This document shows, piece after piece, positions 12,510-24,430 of a stretch of DNA of 64,000 nt. Below the pieces are notes generated by a model, which was given only the letters and a program-made list of their open reading frames with translations, had not been told where the DNA came from and did not search any database. The position numbers and the translations under genes are program-made. Within the stretch, counting starts at the first letter, position 1, and the number at the start of each line of letters is the position of its first letter. This stretch comes from Cryptomeria japonica (lineage: Eukaryota; Streptophyta; Pinopsida; Cupressales; Cupressaceae). The stretch spans positions 63,112,614 to 63,176,613 of the forward strand of contig NC_081408.1 of NCBI RefSeq assembly GCF_030272615.1, written 5' to 3'.

Positions 12510-13648
12510 TGTTAATACTTATCAGATTACCATTAGTTTTATGTCAAAGTTATACTATATACTCTAGTCAGTTATATATTACTAAAATATTCAATCGGTA
12601 TGTACAGTCTAGTAGGTTACAGAAGAAAGTAGTCACAAAACGTAGTATACACTGAGTTGTCTATCGAGTATCATTTCATGTCTATCGAGAAGCAAAGAAG
12701 ACACACTGAGCTGATTTACACCAAGTGAAACGTGTTACCAAATTCATTGAACTTGGAAATGCATATGAAAACATGTTACAAGATCGAGGCACATCTAACC
12801 GTTATCACATTGGAAATTGTACTTAAAGATTGTGTATAATTTTGAGGTTATCTAACCAATGAAATATTTAACATGATTATTCATTCAATGAATCATGTTT
12901 GTAAGATCGAAGCAATGAATTGGATCACCGTTGTAAGAGATCTATTTATACAGCATGAGTTAAGAGTTAAAGGTGTGTGCATGAGTGTAAGAAGACTATT
13001 ATAGAGACACAGAGGTCACCGAGAAGGGTTTTAGAGAACAGTCAAAGAATAGAGTAAATAGAAGGGTTTACTGAGTTACTACATGGGTTACTGAGGTATG
13101 CTATAAGCAAGGTAATCTATTCTGAGCACATAGAATCTGCTATAACATTTCAGATGTAAAGTTGCAGATATTTGTAATGATTTTATTGTAATATTGTGAA
13201 GTTGAAAGAGAAACCTTTAACAGGGTAAAAGACTCTAATCAAGTCTATAAATTGTAAAGCCTCTAACCAGGTGCAACATTTAGATGAAGTGTTGTAAAAT
13301 CCTTTAGCAAGGTAGATCTAACAGATCTTGTTATTCCTGATAGGGTAAGCTATCAGAAATAGCTAAATATGTAGCTCTAATCGAGCACTCTTTATTATTG
13401 CAGTAGTGAAGTTGTGGGTGCCATCCCCACCACAATTTTTCTCTCTAACCAAGATTTTCTGCGTAACCAAAATATATGTGCTATGGAGTGAATCATGTAT
13501 GATTGTTATCTATTTGTTTTAGTTTTATATTATGTTACTGCACTATTCAATTTATGCATAACAGTAAAGATATTGTTGACAAAATGTTTTGAAGTACTGA
13601 TTCACCCCTCCCCTCTCAGTACATTAGCTTTACATATTGGACCTAACA
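12510..13648 (+). repeat. 3' LTR of element A
   Basis: Same length and same TG...CA ends as the 5' LTR, with target duplication TATGG directly after. It has the same internal order of U3 words, TATA site, U5 block and C-rich tail. Confidence 0.92.
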
Positions 13649-13653
13649 TATGG
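13649..13653. repeat. Target-site duplication of element A, right copy
   Basis: TATGG, identical to 5620-5624. Confidence 0.9.
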
Positions 13654-16600
13654 ATGGTCGTTGCACCTTTTCAAATTGAACTTTTGCAAAATTCCAAATT
13701 TGGAGAGGAAATTCCTACTATTTGCGAATCCACCATTCATCTTTCAAATTTTAGGTCCAATTTCCATGAATAAGGGTTCCCAAGACCCTAGTCCTATAAA
13801 AATGAGCCATGAGGAACATCATGAATAAGGGAATGAACCAAATTTATGGAAACTTTGTCAAACCTAAGTACAATTAGGCATAAATAAGGCACAACCACTT
13901 AAATTGAGTCCAAACTTAGTGTATATTTTTAGAGAGATACAACTTATGATGCAATATTTAGCCCCCTCTTAGAAAGAGTATGAAATTATGCTCATTTACT
14001 CTTTTGAAAATATAGAGGAACCAAATATTCTTTCACCAAGATATTGAAGAGTCAAGATGTCTACAAGTTTGGAAAGGTGGTAGCTCCCAAGACATGATAT
14101 TGTCAATCTACAATATTTAGATAACAAGGAAGTAGAAAGTGAGTAATATGAGTAACATTGGTGACACACATGGAGCATACATAACACAAAGTTATGACAT
14201 TTAGAACTAGTAAGATTCATATATTCTCACTAGGAACCATATTAAAAAGATAAGGCATAGATCTAGGACTAGTAAGATCCTTATATAGTTACTAGGAGTC
14301 ATGTCAGAGACACATAAAATCATGATACCCAAGTTAGTAAGATCCTCTAATACTTAGTCATAGATCACATTCTAACAACAAATAGAGACATAATTAAGAA
14401 AGCTTGAGGTCCATTGGGAAAAACGTTGTCATATTGCCATGACAACTTTTAAATTTCTTGTAGAAAGGTTCAAACTAGTTTTGGCCCTATGTTCAATACC
14501 CAAACGCCCAAACCCCAATTTCCTCCTACTAGCCCTAGAGCCCCTACTAGCCCTACAACGAGAGAAATTTAATGATAACTCTACAAACTTCCAAGACAAA
14601 AGACAAATAAAATATATTTTTGGATACCCTTTTGGCTTTTCTATAACATAGTCAGAGCATTTAGCAAGTTTTTTTGGAAAGTATCTGTTGTTTTTAGGCT
14701 GTCCTTCATTTTCAAGTAACTAGAACGGTGGATTAAAAAAGCAACTACAAGAAATATTACTTCTGGGTACTTCTAACCTTAAAAAGTTCTTTCTAAATAT
14801 CAAATAATGAAGGAATACACAATCAATTTCAATTTGTGAGGCCTCTAAACCCCAAAGCCCCAAATTTTCATCAAAAAGCCCTAAAATCTAGGGTTTCTCC
14901 AATCTCCCATGTCCACTCACTCCTAGATCAAATTGGTTGTTGATTCACCTTTAGATAGGTGTTTTACCAATTTCAAAATCATAAATACTACCCTTCATGT
15001 AGGCAGATCTCTCCAACCTTCACCCTCTAGGCTTCTCACTCCTTCAAATGGTGATCACCTACACTAAACCCCTTAATTGCACATTTTAGTTGTTAGAATG
15101 TATTATACATGTTATAAAATAGTCATCCCATGAGAAACATGGTTCAACATTCATGGAATGACCCCATGATTGAATTTTGTCAAAGCTACCAAAGGAAAAT
15201 ACTCAAAAAGTTATGACAGTCAGCCCTATAACAAAATTTCAGAATGAATAATAAACTCAAATCATCCATAGAGGTGTGAAATGTTGATAAAAGTTCTTTA
15301 AAATGTTAGGGAATGAACAAATTTAAATTAAACCTTCACAAAGAATAGAAAATATAAGAAATTACTCCAAAATTCTGAATTTTCATTGAGTTTCTACAGC
15401 AGTCCGTACTCCTTGGCATTCAATCTGCCTTACAAAGCATGTCTATGGATTTAAATAGCCTCTCCAATTTTTTTCAACCACAATATGGTTGGTTACAAAT
15501 TTTATTTAATATTAAAACAATTAAAACTTGATTTTCCCTCCTAATTCTTCCTAACCATTGGAACTTGAAAATTTGAATTTTACATTTTTTGCAAATGCTT
15601 GACAACTTTTTGAATAAAACCTACAGTTAATGGATTTTCATCCTTATTGGCATATTTGATGAATCTAAACCCTCCTAAATCCATTTTTGGGTTTTTTGAC
15701 CCAATATCCAACATTTGACAACATTTTACAACTTTCAGGACAATTTGACAACTTTTGCATTTTTTTAGTTTTAAAAGCCATTATTGGCTTTAGGATCTCA
15801 TGATTGATTTTATTGAATTTGATTGATTTTTAAATGAAGGAAAGGTTGAAAAATTTATGGTGATCTCTTTATGACCACACCACAATTAGGAAAATGATCT
15901 CAAACACAGTTTTTACCATTGTCTTGGTGATTGTGCCCAACTGTGTATGTCTTGCTTATGTATGAAAATGGCATTTTGCAGCTTTCCATCAGCGATGTAT
16001 TTGAGATGTCTTTGATTTAGATATGGCATGAGCTTAGTCATAGAGTGATACTAGGGATTTGGACCATCTTTACCATGGTGTGCCTGATCGTATTAGCTTG
16101 AAACCATGTGCCTCATATTAGCCTCAAACCTATGCCCCTACTGGTAGGTGGTGGGGATAGAATATCATTCTCTGTACATATCAATGAATGGATAATAATA
16201 AAAAAAATTTGATAAAAATTATCATTGTTGAAATTATGACAAATATCAAGCTTTCGACTGACGATGTAATTGGTGGACATACAACATTCTCGTCAGTGAA
16301 ATGTTCTGGAGTCGTCGCACTTCTGACTCAAACCACACAAACATTTGATGAGGATGTTGTACATGCGATGGCACTTCGTATTTAGATGGTTGTCAATGTC
16401 TCTGAATGGATTGATGACACAAGCATCAGACAAACAACATCACCGTTGGTGCAAAGTTTCAAATCATTGTCGGCTTTGCGATGAAATCTATTGATTCCGA
16501 TGACTTTTTTGACCGAAAGAGCTTTCATGCCCACTATCAGCAGAGTCCATGGGATTGTTGTATTTCTGATGGGTAGGGCATCATCAACCAATCTGACGAC
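13654..16600. other. Unclassified region, no gene recognised
   Basis: Only short open frames without known domains. Near 15600-15760 GACAACTTTT-like words recur irregularly. From about 16240 the sequence becomes noticeably richer in CpG than anything nearby, and this block runs into the 5'-truncated Copia G. No RNA gene or LTR end was found. Confidence 0.45.
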
Positions 16601-16662
16601 CAATTTTCGATGGCTACTTTTGTCGACACTCCAACGAAAATTAGTCGCAAATCTGAGATGAT

Positions 16663-17793
16663 TGGATCATTGATAGTGGTTGTTCACATCACATGACTGG
16701 TGATTGGAGCAAATTTCTTTCCCTAAAGGAATTTGATGGCGGTGTCAGATTTGGCATTGACTCACCCTATATGGTAAAAGGAAAGGGAGTTATTTTTCTT
16801 AATGGGAAGAGCAATGCTGATGATGTCTATTGGGTTCAAGGCCTAAAGCACAATCTATTAAGTGTGGCACAACTTAATGACAGAGGTTACCCACTAGAGT
16901 TTAGAAATGGTATATGCAAAATCTTTGACAACAAAGGTGAATTGATTACAATTGGGAAACAGATCAAAGGTAATCTATTTCATCTCAATCCTAAAGTTAG
17001 CAACTATTTGATTGCAAAAATAGATGATAGATGGCTTTCGCATAGGAGATTTTGTCATATAAATTTTGACAATATTATTAAAGTAAGCAAGTCTAAGACA
17101 GTAAGAGGTCTAGCTCAGCTAGACAAATCTATTAATGCTCTTTGTAAAGAATGTCAACTAGGAAAGATGACTTCTTCAACTTTTAAGAGCAAGTCCTTCT
17201 CAGCAGGAACACTTGTTAGATTTGGCTCATACAAACCTATGTGGACCAATAAGAACAAGAAGCATTCAAGGTGACATATACTTCATGATCTTCACTGATG
17301 ATTGTTCAAGGATGATGTGGGTCACATTATTGAAGGGTAGGAATAAAGCTTTCAGAAAATTCAAGGAATTCAGAGCCTTAGCTGAGAAAGAGAGTGGCAA
17401 AAAGATAAAATGTCTAAGAACAGATCAAAGCGGTGAATTCACTTCTGCAAAGTTCACTAAATATTGTGATGATAATGGTATCAAGTGACAACTTTCTGCA
17501 CCAAGGACACCATAATAGAAAGGTATAGCAGAGAGAAACAACTGGTCAGTGGTTGAATCTACTAGAACTATGTTGACACAAGGAGGTGTATCAAAAACAT
17601 TTTGGAAAGAAGTTGTAAGTACAACTGTCTACATAATGAACTAAGTTCTAGTAAAATCACGTAAGGACAAGACCCCATATGAGTACTGGTATGGGAGATC
17701 ACCTCATGTTAGCTATTTTAAAATATTTGGTAGCAAATGTTTTATTAAAAGAGGTGACTACATAAAAAATTTTGAAGCTAAGAGTGATGAATG
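16663..17793 (+). pseudogene. Element G pol, first part: protease, GAG-pre-integrase, integrase
   Basis: It opens with WIIDSGCSHHMTGD, the Copia aspartic protease active site (DSG intact). Next comes KHNLLSVAQL and a zinc-finger-like H...H...CKECQ, typical of the GAG-pre-integrase region. The integrase core follows after a frameshift near 17260: the first catalytic Asp position reads HTNLCGP (Asp to Asn), the second is kept (RTDQSGEF) and the third sits in IAERNN. Stops occur after GIK and in the following stretch. The frame breaks at 17793, where element H starts. Integrase would join the cDNA to host DNA; this copy looks dead. Confidence 0.85.
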
Positions 17794-18855
17794 TGTTAGG
17801 TCCCAGAGACAACTGAGAGGGGGGGGGGTGAATTAGTTGTCCAATAAATTCAACCAAAATTAACTTAACCATAACTTAATGCTTAATACTGGTAAACCAA
17901 AATTTATTGTCAGTATATAGTTTTATTAGTTAATTGCAGTACCAGTAAAGATTAATGCATGAAATAGAAAGACAACAACATCCACAACACATAACACAAA
18001 TATTTGTATGTGGAAACATTGTAAGGGGAAAAACCATGATGGGAAGCCTTACCCACAAACAAATGATATTGCTGCAAATAGTATGTGTGTACAATATGGA
18101 TTATGCACATGCATAAAGGCCAGCTGCCTAGAGCTCACTACTCAATCACAAAATGAGAGTCATACTGACTACAATTGGATGGTTAAATCCAATGATAATG
18201 TACTACATAAAATAGCATCTTCATATGTTGGATCTAGTACCAGTTTAGTTGTGATTGCCTTCACAAATTCCTTCCTTCAACCTTCAAATGATGTCTACAT
18301 GTATAACTCTGCTTATTTTTGCATATACCTTATTACAATTCCTTTTCTAATCGCATATCAATCTCACAAATGAGATCTTATATTTATACTATAAACTAAG
18401 ACCAATTGAATAGGTTGGCTCACTAAAAGATATTAAAATAAAATAAATTACAAATAAATCAATATCTGATGCATGATGTCAGCTCAAATGCATTTACAAT
18501 AATAATAAATCATCTTCATATCATACCGTGCTGATCTGGAATAGATATGCCTACCAATGCGTATCCTGGACCTATTTGTCGGTAACAACAAATATGCAAA
18601 CTTGAATAAGAAAATAAAATTGCCAAAACCAAGTGATCAAATAATGTCTTCAACATAACCAAGTAGTCTCCAAGTCATTTCAAGTGTTGGTGAACAATAT
18701 AATATGTCGGTGAACCAAATACCGAGGAGTGTGCATAAGTGTCTAAATTGCCGGTGAACATAACCAAAATCTCCAAGTGTTGATAAGTGTCGACAAGTGA
18801 TGATAGGTGTTGACATCAATGAAAAAACCATATCAACATATCCAAAATACCAACA
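17794..18855 (-). repeat. Left (3') LTR of element H
   Basis: It pairs with 23363-24425. The plus-strand start carries a run of 10 G after ACAACTGAGA (7 G in the partner), which on the element strand is the ATTCACCCCCC U5 tail shared with A, B and C. It ends CAACA, with the PPT directly after. Confidence 0.92.
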
Positions 18856-18878
18856 ATCTTCCCCTTGGGCATTGATGG
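18856..18878 (-). other. Polypurine tract of element H
   Basis: On the minus strand this reads CCATCAATGCCCAAGGGGAA then GAT, next to the LTR. Nearly the same words precede the 3' LTRs of D and B. Confidence 0.8.
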
Positions 18879-19234
18879 CAACATAAGATGGAAAAACCAT
18901 CAAAGTGCCAAAACAGAAATGCCAAAAACCAAAAACTAACAATTATCCCAAAGAGATCATTAACCAATGAAAATATAGATACAAAGAGTAATAAATCTCT
19001 CCAACAATCTCTCCCCAAAGTAACAATCTCTCCCCCAAGGGATAATGTGTTTTTCCATATCAATCTCTCCCCCTTTGACATCAAATGCCAAAGCATTACA
19101 AAGACCAGATTAAATACAAAATACCAACTCATTCAATATACCAACTACTCCTCTAGAGAAGTAGCTCTCCTCGTCAAAGCCAAAATTAAAGATTTCTCTG
19201 TTAATTTTGTCGGTTGATGACAAACATCAACTGT

Positions 19235-20789
19235 CTAAGTCTCTATAGGTGGGGGTAGGACTCCAAGTTTCTCTCTAAGATATTCAAAAGTTTCTTTAGG
19301 CAAAGGCTTTGTAAAAATATCTGCAATCTGCTCTTTAGTATTAACATAAACCAGTTTCACTTCTTTTTCTTCAACATTCTCCTTTAGAAAATTGAATTTG
19401 ATAGAGACATGTTTAGTTTTAGAGTGAAATACTTGGGTTATTTGATATATCAATTGCTGCCATATTATCACAGTAAATAGTTATAGGTTCCTTGCATTTT
19501 ACCTTTATGTCCTTCAACATTTGTTTGATCCATAATACCTGTGTACAGTTAGTTGCTACTATAACATATTCTAATTCTTATGTTGATAGACATGTACAAC
19601 TCTATTTTTTGCCTAACCATGAAATTAGTTTGCTACAAAGAAAAAATGCTCCACCGGTGGTGCTTTTTCTATCATGCACATAAGTCCAAATTTTCATCTC
19701 TAGGATACCATAAACCAACATTTGTAGTGCTTTGTAGGTACCAAAAAATCCTTTTCACTATTGATTCATGATTTTCTTTAGGATTAATTTGAAATCTTGA
19801 AACAATACATACTGCATTCATAATATCAGGTCTTGTTTGTGTCAAATACAGTAAACCTCCTATCATAGACATATATCTAGTTGGATTAACAGGTGTTGAT
19901 TCATCCTCAGAGGTAATCTATTAGTTGCAGTCATAGGTGTGCTTACCGGTTTATAGTTTTCCATGCCAAATTTCTTTAGTAATTCCTTCAAGTACTTAGA
20001 TTGACATAGGAATATACCTTTATTAGTATGTGAAATTTGTAATACAAAAAATAATTTTATCTCTCCAATCATAGACATTTCAAATTCTTGTTGCATTTTG
20101 TTAGAAAAGTCTTTACACAAACCATCTTCTCCTCCAAAGATTATATCATCAACAAAAACTTCAATAACCAAGATGTCATCATTAGTCACTTTGTAGTATA
20201 GATTGTTGTCAACATTACCTTTAGTGTATCCAAGTTTCGAAAGATATTTCTCCAATCTAGCATACCAGGCTCTAGGAGCTTGTTTCAATCCATATAAAGC
20301 TTTCCTTAACCTACAAACCATGTCTTTGTTATCTATCAAAGAAAATCCATCAGGTTGTTCAATATAAACTTCTTCTTCAAGATCTCCATTCAAAAATGCA
20401 CATTTAACATCCATTTGATATACTTTATAGTTCTTGTGTGCTGCAAAAGCCAATAAAAGTCTGACTGCCTCAATTCTAGCTACCGGTGCAAAGGTTTCAT
20501 TGTAATCAATTCCTTCTTTCTGTGAATATCCCTTACACACTAATCTTTCTTTGTTTTTGATTACCTTACCATCTTCATTAAGTTTATTTCTGAAAACCCA
20601 TTTAGTTCCAATTACTTTTTTGTCTTTAGGCTGGGGAACTAATGACCAAGTGTTATTCCTTTCAATTTGTTCCAATTCATCTTCCATAACTTTAATCCAA
20701 TATTTATCTTCACATGCCTCATTAATTGATGTAGGTTCAATTTGAGAAATAAGACATACCTTTTCATTTGCCAATCTTCCTCTAGTCAT
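19235..20789 (-). pseudogene. Element H pol, second part: RT and RNase H
   Basis: The RT core is open over 308 codons. It contains the fingers motif [12 protein letters not shown], the palm A motif [25 protein letters not shown], and the catalytic FVDDIIFGG with both aspartates. Frameshifts near 19870 and 19670, and an apparent deletion, damage the connection and RNase H part, whose end is still recognisable by DIFTKPLPKETFEYLR. The enzyme copies element RNA into DNA and removes the RNA strand. RT motifs are intact, but the whole polyprotein is not. Confidence 0.88.
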
Positions 20790-20959
20790 AACTACTTAAA
20801 ATTTGTTTCCAATTATCTAATCTTCAGAATGATTCAATCTTATATATCGGGTAACTGGATCACCATTTTGTACTAGTGTATTCATAGTAGGTTCATTTGT
20901 GATTATCTCTATTGCCGGTTCAGAGTCTGTGTACCTTGAATTTCCTCTAAACTATTCAT

Positions 20960-22214
20960 CAATTTTCACATTTGCACTCTCAACAATTTTCTGCAATCTT
21001 TTGTTAAAACATCTATATGCCTTGCTCTTAGATGAATAACCAAGAAATATTCTTTCATCACTTCTAGGATCAAATTTGCCAATATCTTCATCTCTTCCAA
21101 TATATCATTTACTTCCAAATATTTTGAAATATTTAAGAGTGGGAGTATTACCAAACCATAGTTCATGTGGGGTCTTACCGGTTTCAGCTCTAATGTGAAC
21201 TTTGTTGAATGTATAAATAGTTGTATTGATCATTTCTCTCCAGTATATATGAGGTAGATTTGCTTCTGATATCATACTTCTAGTTGCATCCAGGATAGTT
21301 ATTTTTTTCCTTTCCACAACTCCATTCCACTGGGGTGTCCGGGGTGCTGATAACTATCTTTTGATCCCATTCACTTCATAAAATGTATTAAATTCCTTAG
21401 ATGTGAATTCACCTCCTTGATCTAATCTCAAACATTTGATTTTCTTGTCAATTTCATTTTCTACCATTACCTTGAATAGTTTGAATATTCCAAATGCTTC
21501 AAATTTCTCCCTGAGAAAAGTAACCCAACACATTCTAGAATATTCATCAATGATTAGCATAAAATACCTATCTCCTTGTATACTTCTAGTTCTTGCTGGA
21601 CCACATAAATCAATCTGAATTAAATCAAGAACATTGTTAGACTTCTCTAGAATACTCTTGAAAGTTGCTCTAACTTGCTTTCCAAATTGACATTCCTTAC
21701 ATACCAGATTGTGAGTTTTAACAATCTTAGGTAAATCTCTTACTGTCTTAGTAGTATTGATTTTCACAATGCAATCAAAAATTACATGACAAAGTCTCTT
21801 ATGCCATAACCAACTTTCATCAATATGTGCAATCAAACATGCTTTCTCATTGTTGTTCAAATGAAAGATATTACCTCTAGTTTGATTACCAGTTGCAATT
21901 TCCAAACCAGTTTTGTTTAAGATTTTCCATTTATGATTCTTGAATTGTAACTGAAATCCTTTCTCAACTAATTGACCAACACTCAAAATATTATGCTTCA
22001 AACCTTCAACATACTAAACATTATTAGTATTGTGCTTACCATCAAAAAACATAGTGCCTTTTCCTTTGATCAAACAAGCTTTATCATCTCCAAATCTTAC
22101 TAGACCTCCATTGTATTCCTGAAAGGTTAAGAATTTACTCTTATCACCAGTCATATGATGTGAACATCCTGAATCAATAATCCATCCATCCTTATCTTCA
22201 ACTTTAGCTGCCAA
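20960..22214 (-). pseudogene. Element H pol, first part: protease, GAG-pre-integrase, integrase
   Basis: WIIDSGCSHHMTGD marks an intact protease site. GAG-pre-integrase shows WLWHKRLCH and CKECQFGKQ. Integrase keeps all three catalytic residues: IDLCGPARTRS, LDQGGEF and NGVVERK. One stop follows at 22014 and another interrupts the integrase near 21354; the region after FKIFGSK is frameshifted. It lies directly downstream of gag in the same ancestral frame, as normal for a Copia single polyprotein. Confidence 0.87.
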
Positions 22215-22217
22215 GGC

Positions 22218-23305
22218 CTACCCTATTGGTTGAGCTGTAGGTGTCAGTTGATCTTCTGTTATAGAAACAAAAGCCCATCCATTGTCTGTCGAATCATCAT
22301 TAGAATCATCAGTAACTCCATCAGCATAATAACAAGATTTGTCTCTATTCTTCTTAAACTTGTATTTCTGATAGTCAGCGTTAGACTTATATGTTCTTTT
22401 AGCTTCTTCTCTTAATCTTGCATGTCTATCAGGACATCTAGAAGCCATATGACCAATCTTATTATAGTTACAACATTTAAAAGGTGTTTACCTTCATACT
22501 TACTTCCAATTGGACCTTTAGGCATTTTCCTTGCAAATGGTGCTTCAAGTTCTTCAACTTCTTCATATTTTCTCCTTCTTTCTTCAAGTTCTCTTGCATA
22601 GAAGGCTTTCCAATTAGATTTATTAGATGATGATGATGTTGTTGTAGTTGATGATGATGCCTTGAAAGCTAGATCCATCTTAATAGTAGTAACCAAACCA
22701 AATTCCTCAAGCTCAAAAGATGAAAGTTTTCCAACCAAAGCGTCTCTAGATACTGATGCATTAGGCATTATTCTTAATTCATTTATAGAAGTAACTTTCA
22801 TTTTATATGCCGGTGGCAAAGCCCTTTAAACTTTAGAAACAATCTCATCTTCACTTAAGGTTCCTCCACAACATTGTATACCCAAAACAATTTCATTTAC
22901 TCTTTCCATAAAAACATAAATTATTTCTTCTTCTTCCATTTTCAGACTTTCATACCTGACCCAGAAGCATTCAAGTTTTGCAATTTTGACTATGTAATCT
23001 CCTTCATTCAATGTTTCTAGTTTGTCCTAAATAGCTTTAGCAGTAGATCTGTCTAACAATCTCATGACTTGTTGATCTAATAATACACTCAAAAGTGCTT
23101 CTCTTGCTTTGCAATCATTTTCCTCATCTTTAGCCAAGGTAGGTGGAATAAGTTGACCTTGAGTAGGAGTAGTATATCCATTCTTTGTAACATCCCATAT
23201 GTCCTTTTTAATTCAATTCAAATGTGTCTCCATCATGATCTTCCATATGCCATAGTTGGTTCCATCAAGTTTCAAACTGTCCTTCCTAAAATAGTTAAAA
23301 GACAT
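22218..23305 (-). pseudogene. Element H gag (UBN2-type capsid and zinc knuckle)
   Basis: The ATG at 23305 starts MSFNYFRKDS..., followed by LDGTNYGIWKI, the usual N-terminal Copia Gag signature. ERVNEIVLGI and a Ser/Thr-rich linker follow, then the knuckle, which reads C-x2-Y (KIGHMASRC) with Tyr for the second Cys. Stops lie near 23215, 23030 and 22825, and a frameshift near 22470 joins the two frames. Gag would form the particle that packages element RNA. Element D has the same Tyr substitution, so it was probably present in the family ancestor. Confidence 0.85.
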
Positions 23306-23362
23306 TAGATCTCCTCAAGTTGTTAAACTTCTGCAAAAAGAGGACTAGGCTATGATACCAAT
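23306..23362 (-). other. Primer site and leader of element H
   Basis: Minus-strand TGGTATCATAGC (23349-23360) is a Met-tRNA primer site with one mismatch. The leader from there to the gag ATG contains TAGTCCTCT and TAACAACTTGAGGAGATCT. Nearly the same leader is found in element D (52713-52753) and, strikingly, in the non-autonomous element C (28531-28575). Confidence 0.85.
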
Positions 23363-24425
23363 TGTTAGGTCTCGAAGACAACTGAGAGGGGGGGGTGAAT
23401 TAGTTGTCCAATAAATTCAACCAAAATTAACTTAACCAAAACTTAATGCTTAATACTGGTAAACCAAACTTTATTGCCGGTAGACAGTTTTATCAGTTAA
23501 TTGTAGTATTGGTAAAGATTAATGCATGAAACAGAAAGACAACAACATCCACAACACATAACATAAATATTTGTATGTGGAAACCCTGTAAGGGGAAAAG
23601 CCATGGTGGGAAGCCTTACCCACAATCAAATAATACTACTACAGATAGGATGTGTGTACAATATGGATTCTGCACATGCAGAAAGGCTAGCTACCTAGAG
23701 CTCTCTACTCAATCACAAAATGAGAGTCACACTGACTACAATTGGATGGTTAAATCCAATGATAATGTACTGCATAAAATAGCATCTTCATATGCTGGAT
23801 TCAGTACCAATTTAGTTTAGATTTTCTTCACAAGAACCTTCCTTCAACCTTCAAATTATGTCTGTGTGTATAGCTCTGCTTATTTTCGCATATACCTTAT
23901 TACAATTCCTTTTTTAATCACATATCAATCTCACAAATGAGATCTTATATTTATACCATAACCTAAGACCAATTGAATAGGTCGGCTCACTAAAAGATAT
24001 TACAATAAAATCAATTACAAATAAATCAATATCTGATGCATGATCTCGGCTCAAATGCATTTACAATAATAATAAATCATCTCCATATCATGTCATGCTA
24101 ATTTGGAATAGATATGCCTACCGGTGCGTATCTTGGACCTATTTTCCGATAACAACAAATATGCAAACTCGAATAAGAAAATAACCAAATCACCAAAACC
24201 AAGTGATCGAATAATGTCTTTGACATAACCAAGTAGTCTCCAAGTCATTCCAAGTGTCGATGAACAATATAATTTGCTGGTGAACCAAATACTGGTGACT
24301 GTGCATAAGTGTCTGACTTGCCGGTGAACATAACCAAAATCTCCAAGTGCTGATAAGTGTTGACAAGTGATGAGATGTGTTAACATCAATGACAAAACCA
24401 TATCAACATATCCAAAATACCAATA
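23363..24425 (-). repeat. Right (5') LTR of element H
   Basis: Partner of 17794-18855. The minus-strand TATA-like TATAAATATAAG lies near 23943-23955. The U5 block CCCACCATGGCTTTTCCCC lies near 23590-23612. The last bases, CCAATA, show one change from the CAACA expected at the tip. Confidence 0.92.
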
Positions 24426-24430
24426 GAAGG

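Larger units (their letters stand above)
5625..13648 (+). mobile_element. Element A: complete non-autonomous LTR retrotransposon with two ORFs and no pol
   Basis: The 8024-bp unit has two LTRs of equal length (1139 bp), each starting TGTT and ending AACA. It has a Met-tRNA-like primer site after the 5' LTR, a PPT before the 3' LTR and a perfect 5-bp target duplication. The internal 5.7 kb carries ORF1 (coiled coil and zinc knuckles) and ORF2 (unknown family). I find no aspartic protease DSG motif, no HHCC/DDE integrase and no RT VDD motif on either strand, so replication enzymes must have come from elsewhere. PPT, primer-site and U5 features resemble the Copia elements D and H. Confidence 0.9.
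17794..24425 (-). mobile_element. Element H: nearly full-length Ty1/Copia inserted in G
   Basis: The 6632-bp unit has LTRs of 1062 and 1063 bp (TGTTAGG... on the plus strand), a primer site next to the right LTR and a PPT next to the left one, so it reads leftwards. Flanking 5-mers are GAATG (17789-17793) and GAAGG (24426-24430), one mismatch apart. All Copia domains are present in the order gag, protease, integrase, RT, RNase H, with a few stops and frameshifts. It is the most intact autonomous-type element here and the closest relative of D. Confidence 0.92.
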
